Under the pieces are notes generated by a model. That model saw nothing but the letters and a program-made list of their open reading frames with translations, was not told the origin of the DNA and made no database searches. A stretch of 64,000 bases of DNA. Origin: Opitutaceae bacterium. GTDB taxonomy: Bacteria; Verrucomicrobiota; Verrucomicrobiia; Opitutales; Opitutaceae. The stretch lies in contig JANQSC010000012.1 of the NCBI GenBank assembly GCA_028284235.1, positions 109,196 to 173,195 of the forward strand, read 5' to 3'. This document shows positions 18,763 to 27,765 of the stretch, in pieces (the first letter of the stretch is position 1; each line of letters opens with the position of its first letter). The translations under genes were made by a program, and so were the position numbers.

Positions 18763-21762
18763 CTAGAATCTGAAAGAGGCTCTCAAACGCATGTCCCGGC
18801 GGAAGGGCAGTACAAACCTACTGGGGTCGAATCCGCCATCGGCTCTTTGCGAGTCGTCAAGCCGCGTGATCGAGAGTTCGTCTTCGTCAAAGAGGTTTTT
18901 GATATTGAATTGGAGATCCAGCGTGTAGTTGTCGAAGTGCTTGGTCCAACCGAAGACCGTGTCGAAGAACAGCCAGCTGTTGAATTCTTGCACCCCGAGC
19001 GACGGGTTTGCTTGCGGCCAGATGCGACCTCCGGTGTAGCGGGCGCCGCCGCCGACGCGAAAGTTCTTCAAGGGTCCCTCGTTAAAGGTGTAGTTGGTGA
19101 AGAAGTTCCACTTCTCTTGCCGTTGTCCGGGGGCCAGTCCTCCGGCCAGCGCTTGCATTGAGTCGCCGGCGTTTTGGATACCCGCGATCGCGTCCGCCAC
19201 GGTGGCGCCTTCCTCAAGGTCGAGGTTGCCTCCGAGTCCGGTCGGGTTGAAGAGCGGCTCGCTCGCGTACTGTTCGAAAAACGGTCTGCCTGTGGGTCCT
19301 TCCCACCAGCCGGTAAACTCGGGAAGATTGGCTCCCAATGTCGCTTCCGTATCGGAATAATTGAATACAGCTCTCCAGTTTTCGGTGAGGTTTCCGACCA
19401 TTGTGAATTCGTACCCTTCGCTCGCTTCCGACTTGGTGGCCACTTCAGCGGTGATACGTTGCGCTTCGTTGATGGCGTTGGTTATTAGCCCTGAATTTTC
19501 CAGGTCGTCGTAGAGGGCGTTGATCGCGGCGATCGCGTTGCCGTTAACCCAAGAGGGGAACGAGCTAATGTTGTTTGAAGAGGTTTCAAACATGGTCGCC
19601 TTCAAGAAGATTTTGCCTCCAAGAGCGCTGTAGGTAATCCCCATATCCTCGGTCTCTCCGTTCGGCACCGGGTTGATGCCTCCCTGCTCGCCGGGCCCGC
19701 CGAAAATGTCCTTGTCCGAAAAGTCGGAAATCCCGGCGTTCGAGGAGAAGTTGTAGGTCAGGGAAACGTTTTCGTTTATATGGTAGACGCCGCCGTAGGT
19801 TTCCGTTTCCCCGACGAATTCCTGAACCAAGGCGCCCGCTTCGTTGACGATGTCCCGCTGATTGTTGAACGTGTTTCGCAATCCGTTTCCGGCGGGGGAA
19901 AACAGGTAGAAATCGTCTTCGCGGAGGCCGTAGGTGACTATGAGCTTGTCGTTGAAAAAGAAGCTTTGGCCAGCAACCATCATGGCGTCGATTCCCGACT
20001 GCTCGCCTTTGACGCGATTAGTTGCCCAATCCGCTGTCAACGTTCTCGGCGTCCCTGCGGGCGTGTCAGGGAATTGGCTCGAGAACCAGAGGCTCTCGAA
20101 GGGCACGGTCGTGGTGATGTTGCCCGCTTCGCCGTCCCAATCGCTTCCGTAGCCGACACCAGGAATGGACCCGACGCGATAGTCCGCTGCGTCTGCAGGA
20201 TTGTCTAGATAGTGCCGGATCCAAACGCGGTTGCTTCCGTTTTCGGGCGTGCGGTTGAAGGGGCCGCCGTACGACCGCCCGCCGCTGTCGGTGAGTCCCC
20301 AGTTCTCGGTGTCGTTCCAGACGAGCATTTGCGACATGCGGCGCAGGGGAACGCGATCGCGGCTTTGAACCATGGCAGCCAGGTGGTGCCTGCCCATCCA
20401 GCCGTCGGTATTGATTTCGTGTGAAATGGTGCCCCGAATATAGTCGTCTGTGAAGTAGCGGAAGTCTCGTTCGAGCTGGGTTTCAAAGAAGATTCTTCCC
20501 GCATTGGGGTTGGGCGATCCATCGGCCAGCGTGGCGTTGGGGTCCCCCTGCATTGCGACGTCGCCGCCCATCCGGTGGCTAAAACGGTCGGTTTCGTACT
20601 TCGCCCATGCCAGTTCGACGAAGGTGTTCTCGCCGAGCTTTTGGGTCACGTTCGCGGACATCATCCGAATGTCGCGCGCTCCCCGCATCGCTAGGGGGCC
20701 GGACGCGGACGCGTAGACGGGAACCGTTATCGTCCCTTCCCCGGCTGGATCGTTGAGGACGTTGTTTTCGAATGTGAAGCTGTTGTCGATCGAACTGGGG
20801 TTCTGCGTGCGCGCGGCTCCCGTATTGTTCGCGACCGAACCCGATCCATTGTCGATGTAGGATATTCGACCGCCGCCAAAGGCGCCAACCAGGCCTTGCT
20901 CGGAGCCCACTCCTTCTCCTGCCAGCGGACGTCCGCTGGCGAGCCATACGGAAACATCGTTGGCGACCCCGAAGAACTGAGTCGGCTGGTCCATGACATC
21001 CGCGTACTCGTATTCAAAATCTACAGTCGTATTTTCAAAGGGCTTGTATTGGACCGCCGCGTGCCAGCGATCGTCGCGGCGGGCGACCCAAGGCCGTTCG
21101 TTTTCGCCGTTTTCATTGTGAAGCAGATTCAAACGAATCGCCAGCTTTCCTTCGAGCAGTACTTTGTTGTAGTCCACGTGGGCGCGGAATCGATCGGCAT
21201 CGCCAACGGTCAAGTTGACAGTCGTGAATTCGCGACCGAAAACGGGCTTCTTGGTGGAGGTGTTGATCAACCCTCCCGCCTTCGCGATTCCGAAGAGGAT
21301 CGAGTTGGGGCCGCGCGACTCGTCGACGCGCTCGATGTTGTATACATCCTGGTCGATGCTGTAGGCAAAGTAGTTCCGGGCCAAGTCCGCATCAATTCCT
21401 CGGATACGGTAGCGAGCGTCGAAGGCCGTCAGCTGATTCGCCGATCCCGAACCATCGTCCTGCGACAACTCGGGCGTCAAATTGACCGCGTAGTCCAGCG
21501 CTTCCTCGACGCTATTCGCCGATATGTCGGACATGAATTCGCTGGTGAAAACCGAGATCGAGGCGGGCGTGTCTTTCAGGCGACTGTTGAGTCGACTGCC
21601 GGCGAGGGTATTTTGAGCGGCGTAGCCAACGTCCGCGGAGGAATCCACGTTGAAGGGAGACAATTCGTAGACGGCTCCGTCATCTTGAGCTTGGATCGCC
21701 GGGAAACTAATGGCGAGTAGGCACGATATAATAAATCGCGCGAGGTATTTATAGGGTTTCAT
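18763..21762 (-). CDS. TonB-dependent outer-membrane receptor
   Basis: A 999-residue outer-membrane transporter. A signal peptide (residues 1-25, ending AIQAQ) is followed by YELSPFNVDSSADVGY, a start segment I associate with Opitutae receptors. The plug domain spans roughly 45-190 (LKDTPASISVFTSEFM, YRIRGIDADLARN, RVDESRGPNSILFG, GGLINTSTKKP). A 22-strand barrel follows, ending in the aromatic LRASFRF motif for outer-membrane insertion. The ligand is probably a glycan or organic acid, judged from the enolase-superfamily, binding-protein and sulfatase genes downstream. It diverges from a sulfatase at 22236 across a 473-base control region. Confidence 0.92.
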   Translation of the reverse strand: MKPYKYLARFIISCLLAISFPAIQAQDDGAVYELSPFNVDSSADVGYAAQNTLAGSRLNSRLKDTPASISVFTSEFMSDISANSVEEALDYAVNLTPELSQDDGSGSANQLTAFDARYRIRGIDADLARNYFAYSIDQDVYNIERVDESRGPNSILFGIAKAGGLINTSTKKPVFGREFTTVNLTVGDADRFRAHVDYNKVLLEGKLAIRLNLLHNENGENERPWVARRDDRWHAAVQYKPFENTTVDFEYEYADVMDQPTQFFGVANDVSVWLASGRPLAGEGVGSEQGLVGAFGGGRISYIDNGSGSVANNTGAARTQNPSSIDNSFTFENNVLNDPAGEGTITVPVYASASGPLAMRGARDIRMMSANVTQKLGENTFVELAWAKYETDRFSHRMGGDVAMQGDPNATLADGSPNPNAGRIFFETQLERDFRYFTDDYIRGTISHEINTDGWMGRHHLAAMVQSRDRVPLRRMSQMLVWNDTENWGLTDSGGRSYGGPFNRTPENGSNRVWIRHYLDNPADAADYRVGSIPGVGYGSDWDGEAGNITTTVPFESLWFSSQFPDTPAGTPRTLTADWATNRVKGEQSGIDAMMVAGQSFFFNDKLIVTYGLREDDFYLFSPAGNGLRNTFNNQRDIVNEAGALVQEFVGETETYGGVYHINENVSLTYNFSSNAGISDFSDKDIFGGPGEQGGINPVPNGETEDMGITYSALGGKIFLKATMFETSSNNISSFPSWVNGNAIAAINALYDDLENSGLITNAINEAQRITAEVATKSEASEGYEFTMVGNLTENWRAVFNYSDTEATLGANLPEFTGWWEGPTGRPFFEQYASEPLFNPTGLGGNLDLEEGATVADAIAGIQNAGDSMQALAGGLAPGQRQEKWNFFTNYTFNEGPLKNFRVGGGARYTGGRIWPQANPSLGVQEFNSWLFFDTVFGWTKHFDNYTLDLQFNIKNLFDEDELSITRLDDSQRADGGFDPSRFVLPFRRDMRLRASFRF

Positions 21763-21924
21763 TGTGGTGATTGGTGTTGTTTGCTAGTGCACTTTCTGGT
21801 GATAAGAGTTTGAACCTTCAAAAATCCCTCGTTCTGGAAAAAGAGGAATCGACACGCCGAGCACGTTGAGGATCGACATGGGGAATCAACCAGAATGTAG
21901 TGGATTTCTCGACACCTTGAATTT

Positions 21925-22030
21925 GTTACAAGTAACATATCGATTGTGCAAGTAACGCCTCAGAGCCTGCTGACGACTGGGCGTGTCGATCTCGACGTGG
22001 AACTGCGACTGAATAGTGATACAAGTAACA
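21925..22030. promoter_or_regulatory. Three copies of a CAAGTAAC motif in a divergent control region
   Basis: GTTACAAGTAAC at 21925-21936 has inverted GTTAC/GTAAC arms. TGTGCAAGTAACG follows near 21946-21957 and ATACAAGTAACA near 22019-22030. The three sites lie in the 473-base gap (21763-22235) between the divergent TonB receptor and sulfatase genes, which otherwise holds no ORF with family features. They could be operators for a shared regulator; none is encoded nearby. Confidence 0.4.
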
Positions 22031-22235
22031 ACCGACCGTTTGTTTATTGCCAGAGAAGGTCGAAACGGGTAGCTTCCTTTTCTTGTCATTGCTCTGCGGT
22101 CCTCGCGAACGCGCCCCACGTTTATGAGTCTTGAGAAAGAGCTTCCCCGGTTTTCATTTCAATGGCTTCGCGCTGTTGCTGAGCGCCGCGCCCTGGATAG
22201 TCCAATTGGCTAGTTGGGGCGCTCTCGTATACCTT

Positions 22236-23663
22236 ATGACCCAAATTTTCACGAACAAGAACAGGTGGCTGCCCGGTATCCTCCTCCTCTTTATTGCCCC
22301 GTCGATCCTGCGTTTCCCTGCGGGGGCCGAGGTTTATGGCAAACCCAATATGATTGTCATTCTCGTGGACGAGCTGCGGTGGGACGGACTGAGCGTTACG
22401 GGGCATCCGTTTGTGGAAACGCCGCATATCGATCGGCTCGCGCGCGAGGGGATTCTCATGGAGAATGCGTTTGTGGTTACGCCGCTGTGCGGCCCCAGTC
22501 GCGGCAGTATAATGACGGGTCAGTACGCGCATACGAACGGCAGCTATAAAAACCAGGCCCCCAAAGGTCATACCAAACTGCTGAAAACCTATCCGATGTT
22601 GTTTCAGAATGCGGGCTATAAAACTGGATTCATTGGGAAATGGACGACGGGACGCAATGCGGACAAAACTCCGCATCCAGGATTCGACCGTTGGTTTTGT
22701 TCGGGCGTAAATCGGGACTATAAAATGGATCCCGTCGTGAATGTGGATGGCGAGTGGGTTCCATACAAAGGGCATGCGACCGATATTGATTCAGCGGAAG
22801 CCGTGCGGTTTATTCGCGAACACAAGGACACGCCGTTCAACCTCTCTCTTTGGCACCGCTCGGTCCACACTAGCTATGGCGATGAACATCTATTGGCGGC
22901 CGAGCGCAATCGAGGGCTCTATCGGGATCAGCCAATCGAGCGAAGGCTCAGCGCTCAACCCGGCTTCACCGTGCAGCCTTCCTTGAAGGGTTTCGCCCAG
23001 AAACCGCCGACCGACGAGGACATTCGCAATATCGCCCGGATGACGGTGGATATAGACGACGGGGTTGGGGAAATTTACCGGGCCTTGGAAGAAGAAGGTA
23101 TACTCGACAGGACGCTAGTTGTATTCCTCGGCGACAACGGATTTTTCTTTGGCGAGCACGGTCTTACCGAAAAGCGTCTCGCCTACGAGGAAGCCATTCG
23201 AGTTCCATTTATCGCCCGCTACCCGCCCTTGATCAAATCCGGTAGCGTTTCGGCAGTGGGAGCGCTGAATATCGATATAGCTCCGACGTTACTCGCATTG
23301 GCCGGTATTTCTGTTCCGGATACGATTCAGGGTCAAAGCTTGCTTCCCGTTTTTCAAGGAGGCGAGTTGGAGGAACCGCGCTCGGCTTTGCTGTTCGAGT
23401 TCTGGCCGGAAACGGATTTGCCGGGACAACGCTGCTGGTGGAAGGCGGCGCGAACCGATGAATGGAAGTATGTGCGCTACTACAAAGAGCCTTTTTATGA
23501 CGAACTCTACAATCTGAAGAACGATCCCTATGAAATGACTAATTTGATAGAAGACGACCGTCATGCGGGCGTGTTGAAACGCATGCAGTCTGAGCTGGAT
23601 CGCCTTATGGTCAAATACGACGACAAGGGCAGCGACTACGGATTTTGGGAGGGTGTCCAATAA
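22236..23663 (+). CDS. Secreted type I sulfatase
   Basis: From ATG 22236 this is 475 residues with signal peptide NRWLPGILLLFIAPSILRFP; the frame is open 105 bases further upstream but only with a TTG start. Cys85 in CGPSRGSIMTGQYAHTNG is the formylglycine precursor. GDNGFFFGEHGLTEKRLAYEEAIRVP is the second metal block. The usual metal-binding Asp-Asp pair is Asp-Glu here (ILVDELRWDG, 44-45). LWHRSVHTSY and the C-terminal YYKEPFYDELYNLKNDP agree with a heparan/choline-type branch. It begins a plus-strand series with the cupin gene 122 bases downstream. Confidence 0.9.
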   Translation: MTQIFTNKNRWLPGILLLFIAPSILRFPAGAEVYGKPNMIVILVDELRWDGLSVTGHPFVETPHIDRLAREGILMENAFVVTPLCGPSRGSIMTGQYAHTNGSYKNQAPKGHTKLLKTYPMLFQNAGYKTGFIGKWTTGRNADKTPHPGFDRWFCSGVNRDYKMDPVVNVDGEWVPYKGHATDIDSAEAVRFIREHKDTPFNLSLWHRSVHTSYGDEHLLAAERNRGLYRDQPIERRLSAQPGFTVQPSLKGFAQKPPTDEDIRNIARMTVDIDDGVGEIYRALEEEGILDRTLVVFLGDNGFFFGEHGLTEKRLAYEEAIRVPFIARYPPLIKSGSVSAVGALNIDIAPTLLALAGISVPDTIQGQSLLPVFQGGELEEPRSALLFEFWPETDLPGQRCWWKAARTDEWKYVRYYKEPFYDELYNLKNDPYEMTNLIEDDRHAGVLKRMQSELDRLMVKYDDKGSDYGFWEGVQ

Positions 23664-23785
23664 CTGCGAAATGTTGATAATCTCTTGTATAAAAGGAGAA
23701 CGAGAGCGTCTGCGCGATTATTCTATCGCGCGACAACTTTTTCGGATCCCTAGTGGCTTGCCCGATCGAAAACCCCACGCGCCCC

Positions 23786-24670
23786 ATGAGAATGCTACCC
23801 CGTAACGCGATCGCTTTGACCGCGGCCTTCGCTGCCCTCTTTTCGTCCCGGATTGTTTGGGCTCACGACCAACAACTGTACTTGTCCCGTTTCGTTCCCA
23901 ATCTAAAATACAGCGAGGCGGATTTGACAGATGGAAGCGAGAACGCCGCCTACAAGTCGATATTCGGCGAGGGCGACGAGCAGGCCGATCTCCTCAACGG
24001 CATCAGTCGCATCGGCGAGTTGACCGTGGGTCCCGGCGGGAAAAGCGCCCGCGTGAGTCGGGAGGATGAAGAGTATGTGGTGTACGTCACGGAAGGTCGC
24101 GGGACGCTTCACTACGCCAGTCGGTCGGTTCCGCTAAAGGAGAACGATTTTTTCTATATCCCTGCGGAAACCGCGCATGGCATTTCCAATGGCAACGACC
24201 AGCCGATCAAGGCGCTTTTCATGGGGTTTCGCATAGGGGAAGGCGTGGACTACAAGCCGAAGAAGAACTTGCAGATCGCCAATGCGGATGATGTTGAACT
24301 GCAAGTTCTCGGTAGTCACGGACCCACTACGCAGTACAAGCTGCTCATGGGCGATACGAGCAGCGAGCGCGATCGCCTTGCCGCCGCCTCGCGTATGAAG
24401 AGCCTGTTTATTATGGATTTCGCTCCCCGCGGTACGAACAATCCGCATCGCCATCCGACTCAGGAGGAAATCTACTTCGTGTTACAAGGAAGTGGATACA
24501 TGATCGCCGGTCTAGACGCGTTTGGCAATGGGCAACGCCATCCGAGCCAGGAAGGCGACTCCTTTTATTGGGCGGCCGGCACGGAAGTGGGGTTCTATAG
24601 TTTGAATCAGGAAGGCGAAGAGCATTCCATTATCCTGGCAGTCCGTTCGGACGATCCGACCAAAAAGTGA
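23786..24670 (+). CDS. Exported double-cupin protein
   Basis: A 294-residue protein from ATG 23786 (MRMLPRNAIALTAAFAALFSSRIVWAHD), which gives a signal peptide cut near VWAHD. Two cupin barrels are visible: residues about 80-145 (VYVTEGRGTLHYASRSVPLKENDFFYIPAETAHGI) and about 200-285 (NNPHRHPTQEEIYFVLQGSGYM). The second keeps the metal-binding HRHPTQEE motif; the first has lost the H-x-H part and may be structural. Bicupins of this kind bind or oxidise small organic acids. The stop overlaps a possible GTG start of the enolase-superfamily gene, so the two are probably translated together. Confidence 0.75.
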   Translation: MRMLPRNAIALTAAFAALFSSRIVWAHDQQLYLSRFVPNLKYSEADLTDGSENAAYKSIFGEGDEQADLLNGISRIGELTVGPGGKSARVSREDEEYVVYVTEGRGTLHYASRSVPLKENDFFYIPAETAHGISNGNDQPIKALFMGFRIGEGVDYKPKKNLQIANADDVELQVLGSHGPTTQYKLLMGDTSSERDRLAAASRMKSLFIMDFAPRGTNNPHRHPTQEEIYFVLQGSGYMIAGLDAFGNGQRHPSQEGDSFYWAAGTEVGFYSLNQEGEEHSIILAVRSDDPTKK

Positions 24671-24693
24671 ATCGACTCCAAGACGCCCGTGCA

Positions 24694-26013
24694 ATGACTC
24701 GACCCGAAAGCCGTCGCTCCTTCCTGCGAAAGTCCCTTTTCGGGGGCATTTCTTTGGGAGCCTTGGCAAGCGCTCCTATTGAGACGCAACTCGAGGCCGC
24801 GACTGCCAAGGTCAATCGCCTGTCGAGTCCGTCCAAGTTGAAGATTACCGATATGCGTTGCGTGGTTGTGAAGCACCTGGGTCGTCCTTGCCCGATATTG
24901 CGCATAGATACGAACCAGGGCATCAGCGGATACGGGGAAGTGCGCGACGGCGCCGACAAACGGTACGCGTTGATTCTCAAAAGCCGTTTGCTCGGCGAGA
25001 ATCCCTGCAACGTGGAGCGCTTGTTTAGACGCCTCAAGCCGCATGGCGCCCACGGGCGTCTCGGAGGCGGCGTGAGCGGAGTCGAGATGGCGCTCTGGGA
25101 TCTAGCGGGCAAGGCGTACGGCGTGCCGGTTTGGCAGCTTCTCGGCGGGCGCTATCGAGACAAGGTGCGTCTCTACGCGGACACGCACGGCGACACGGAC
25201 TTCGATCTCATCGTTTCCAAGGTCAAGAACCGCGTTGAGAACGAAGGCTTCACTTGGTTGAAAATGACGCGCTGTTACAAGGTAATCGAGAATCGGCCCG
25301 AAGCGTTTACGGACTCGTTTTCGAAGCAACTGTCACCCTGGGGGATCGCAGCGATCGCGGACTATCTGAAATTGATTCGGGAAACAGTGGGCTCCGAGAT
25401 CGCGGTATCCGCAGACCATCTTGGCGATCGCTCCGTGGAGAACGCGATTCGACTGGGGAAGGCTCTCGATCCCGTTCGACTGGCGTGGATGGAGGAGCCC
25501 GTCGACTGGCGTTTTCCAGAACAGTTGAAAGCCGTATCCACTGCGATCGATACGCCCGTGGCGTCGGGCGAGAACGTTTACGGAAGGGAGACCTTTCAGC
25601 GCTACTGCGACATGGGGGCTCTAGATGTCGTCCATCCGGATTTGGCCACCGCTGGCGGAATTCTCGAAACTAAGAAAATCGGCGACTACGCGCAGGACCA
25701 CAACATTGGCATGGCCCTCCACTACGCGGGCACTCCGGTTTCGTTTATGGCCAATGTGCACAGCGCCGCGGCCACCGAAAACGCGAGCGTCCTCGAGTAT
25801 CATCCTGAAGGCTCGGAAATCGACGAATGGACCGGCATGGCCTATCTCGTGGACGGACAGGCGCTCGTCTCCAGTGGATTCGCCCCAGTGCCCACTGCTC
25901 CCGGCTTGGGTGTAGAACTCAATATGGATGGCATTCGATCCGTTCTGCATCCGGAAGATCCACTCGTTTTTCCCGACACATCCGAATGGGATGACCGCCG
26001 AGGAAGTTACTAA
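24694..26013 (+). CDS. Tat-exported enolase-superfamily enzyme (mandelate racemase-like)
   Basis: A 439-residue protein from ATG 24694. RRSFLRKSLFGGISLGALASAP is a twin-arginine signal, unusual for a superfamily that is normally cytoplasmic. The body has the capping domain (ISGYGEVRDGADKRYALILK), the barrel metal ligands in AVSADHLGD, WMEEPVDW and ASGENVYGRE, and IGMALHYAGTPV near the end. The canonical KxK appears as FTWLKMTRCYK. It likely acts on a sugar acid or similar carboxylate. It is coupled to the exported cupin gene upstream and followed by a MITE-like element and an exported RraA-like gene, suggesting a periplasmic pathway. Confidence 0.82.
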   Translation: MTRPESRRSFLRKSLFGGISLGALASAPIETQLEAATAKVNRLSSPSKLKITDMRCVVVKHLGRPCPILRIDTNQGISGYGEVRDGADKRYALILKSRLLGENPCNVERLFRRLKPHGAHGRLGGGVSGVEMALWDLAGKAYGVPVWQLLGGRYRDKVRLYADTHGDTDFDLIVSKVKNRVENEGFTWLKMTRCYKVIENRPEAFTDSFSKQLSPWGIAAIADYLKLIRETVGSEIAVSADHLGDRSVENAIRLGKALDPVRLAWMEEPVDWRFPEQLKAVSTAIDTPVASGENVYGRETFQRYCDMGALDVVHPDLATAGGILETKKIGDYAQDHNIGMALHYAGTPVSFMANVHSAAATENASVLEYHPEGSEIDEWTGMAYLVDGQALVSSGFAPVPTAPGLGVELNMDGIRSVLHPEDPLVFPDTSEWDDRRGSY

Positions 26014-26018
26014 GCCTA

Positions 26019-26298
26019 AGAGAGTGTTCAACAAGTCAGAATATGTATCGTTTCGCTTCAGATGGGCCTGCCGCAAGGCGGGCGCTTTGCGGGGTATCCA
26101 TGGAATGGCTATCCCCAATGCGCGCAACGCAGCGCCAGGCCCATCTGAAGCGAAACCCTTCGGGCAGCGTCCTTTTTCGCCTTTGGCAGTGTTGCGGTCG
26201 AGGACCAAGGCCCTCCGGGCATTGGCTCCCCGCCCACGCCTTGCCAAAGACGAAGAATTCCAGCTGCGATACACATTCTGACTTGTTGAACACTCTCT
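26019..26298. mobile_element. MITE-like element with 32-bp terminal inverted repeats
   Basis: The ends at 26019-26050 and 26267-26298 are inverted copies with one mismatch in 32 bases (AGAGAGTGTTCAACAAG start). Inside, a perfect 21-bp inverted pair lies at 26050-26070 and 26136-26156, and a second hairpin (GCCTTTGGCA / TGCCAAAG) follows. There is no transposase gene. CTAA occurs on both sides and may be a target duplication. It separates the enolase-superfamily and RraA-like genes. Confidence 0.75.
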
Positions 26299-26316
26299 AA
26301 TTGTATTGATTTAATT

Positions 26317-27243
26317 ATGACAAAGTTCACTCTTATATCCTGCCTGCTTGCATTTGTATGCGGACTTGCTTTCGTCTCGGCCCAGACCATTTCTCGCGAG
26401 GAACTGGTTTTTCTGACGTCCGAATGGAAGGGGGACCGCTTCCCGGACGGTCGCCCCAAAATTCCGGACGCGCTAATCGAGCGAGCCGCCAAAATTGGAA
26501 TCGAGGAGGCATGGGTAGTGCTGTACAACGCGGGCTACAAGAATCAGTTCGAAGGCAACTGGAAGATGATTCACGACGATGTACCGGTGATCGGTCGAGC
26601 CTTGACCGCCCAGTACATGCCGAGCCGGCCGGATATTCTGAAGAACATAATGCAGCGCGGGCACGCGCAAGGGCGCTCGGGCAACCACAATTCCTGGCCC
26701 ATTCAAGAACTCGGTAAAGGCGATGTATACGTCGCGGATTGCTTCGGCAAGATCGCTCAGGGGACTTTGATCGGCGACAGTCTGGCAACCGCCATATACA
26801 GCAAGACCGGTACGGGAGTCATATTCGATGGATCCGCTCGAGACCTCAGCGGCATGGCCCAAATCGACGGCTTCAACGCGTTCGTGCGCGACTTCGATCC
26901 AACGTTTTTGGAAGAGGTTGTATTGACTGGACTGAATACACCGATTCGAATTGGGGGAGCCATCGTGTTGCCGGGCGACTTGGTGATATCCGAGCGCGAA
27001 GGCGTCCTTTTTATTCCGGCCCACATGGCGGAAGAGGTGATCCTGACCGCCGAGTTCATCGCCGTTCGCGATGCCTTCGGCTACGAAATGCTGAAAAACG
27101 GCACTTACGATTCGGGTCAAATGGACAACGCTTGGACGGACGCCATCAAGGAGCACTTCCTGCGTTGGCTGGATCAAAACCCGGACCAGCTGCCCATGTC
27201 GCGAGAAGAGCTGGACGCCTTCATGTCCAATCGAACCTGGTAG
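26317..27243 (+). CDS. Exported RraA-family protein (HMG/oxaloacetate aldolase-like)
   Basis: A 308-residue protein with a signal peptide (MTKFTLISCLLAFVCGLAFVSAQ). The RraA/HMG-aldolase fold is indicated by DVPVIGRALTAQ, GDSLATAIYSKTGTGVIFDGSARDLSGM (Gly-rich loop plus catalytic Arg-Asp) and LPGDLVISEREGVLFIPAH. Family members cleave 4-hydroxy-4-methyl-2-oxoglutarate or decarboxylate oxaloacetate; E. coli RraA instead binds RNase E. An extra N-terminal segment and a C-terminal tail (DAIKEHFLRWLDQNP) lengthen it beyond the usual 160-230 residues. Export and the neighbouring exported cupin and enolase-superfamily genes argue for a metabolic, not RNase-related, role. Confidence 0.78.
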   Translation: MTKFTLISCLLAFVCGLAFVSAQTISREELVFLTSEWKGDRFPDGRPKIPDALIERAAKIGIEEAWVVLYNAGYKNQFEGNWKMIHDDVPVIGRALTAQYMPSRPDILKNIMQRGHAQGRSGNHNSWPIQELGKGDVYVADCFGKIAQGTLIGDSLATAIYSKTGTGVIFDGSARDLSGMAQIDGFNAFVRDFDPTFLEEVVLTGLNTPIRIGGAIVLPGDLVISEREGVLFIPAHMAEEVILTAEFIAVRDAFGYEMLKNGTYDSGQMDNAWTDAIKEHFLRWLDQNPDQLPMSREELDAFMSNRTW

Positions 27244-27454
27244 CCAAGAAATCGAATTAAGGGTAACGATAGGAAATTCGATGGCTTGCTTGTCTGGACT
27301 GGTGTTCGCGTTGCTACCGCGGATCTGGAAGGCTGCCTAAAAAAACGCGAAAGGTAGGGCTCGATCCCGTTAAAGACCCCGACATCGTCGGTGGCGTCGC
27401 GGGAGCCGCGTTGTTTGAGCAGTTTTCCAAGGCAATGCGGACCGCTCCCGTTAA

Positions 27455-27583
27455 GCGCATTGGCGTCAACTTATTGAATTCCTGACTAAACTAAACGCGC
27501 CGAGACGTCGCGTTCCACCTTTAGCTCAAGCGGGAGCAGGTGGAACCCGCCGTCCCGGCGGGTTTAAGTTGTCGCCAATGTGC
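27455..27583. repeat. Family A palindromic repeat, copy 4, with outer inverted ends
   Basis: Outer ends GCGCATTGGCGTCAACTTA and TAAGTTGTCGCCAATGTGC are near-perfect inverted copies. Inside are GCGCCGAGACGTCGCGTTCC and GGTGGAACCCGCCGTCCC arms. The rest of the gap 27244-27765 holds a partial family B piece (AGGTAGGGCTCGAT near 27353) and a CCCCGACATCGTCGGTGG palindrome, but no recognised gene. Confidence 0.75.
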
Positions 27584-27765
27584 TAAACGAGATCGTTCCC
27601 TACCATTGAATTGCGATTGTCGGGCTTTCCAGGCAGTCTCTGAGTCGAACTTGGAGTGCCTTGTTCCTATGAATCCGTTCGCTGTATTTCGCTTGGCTAT
27701 CGTCGCGCGAGCGCCCATCTTATTGGCCCCTGGTCTGGGGGAAGGACACTTTTAGCTATACCGAA

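Noticed and set aside
26036..26300. Small ORFs on both strands inside the 280-bp element
   Set aside because: They are produced by the palindromic sequence itself; mirrored translations on both strands carry no protein signal.
27244..27454. A decayed gene between the RraA-like gene and family A copy 4
   Set aside because: Short in-frame stretches have no match to any neighbouring protein; only partial repeat pieces are visible.
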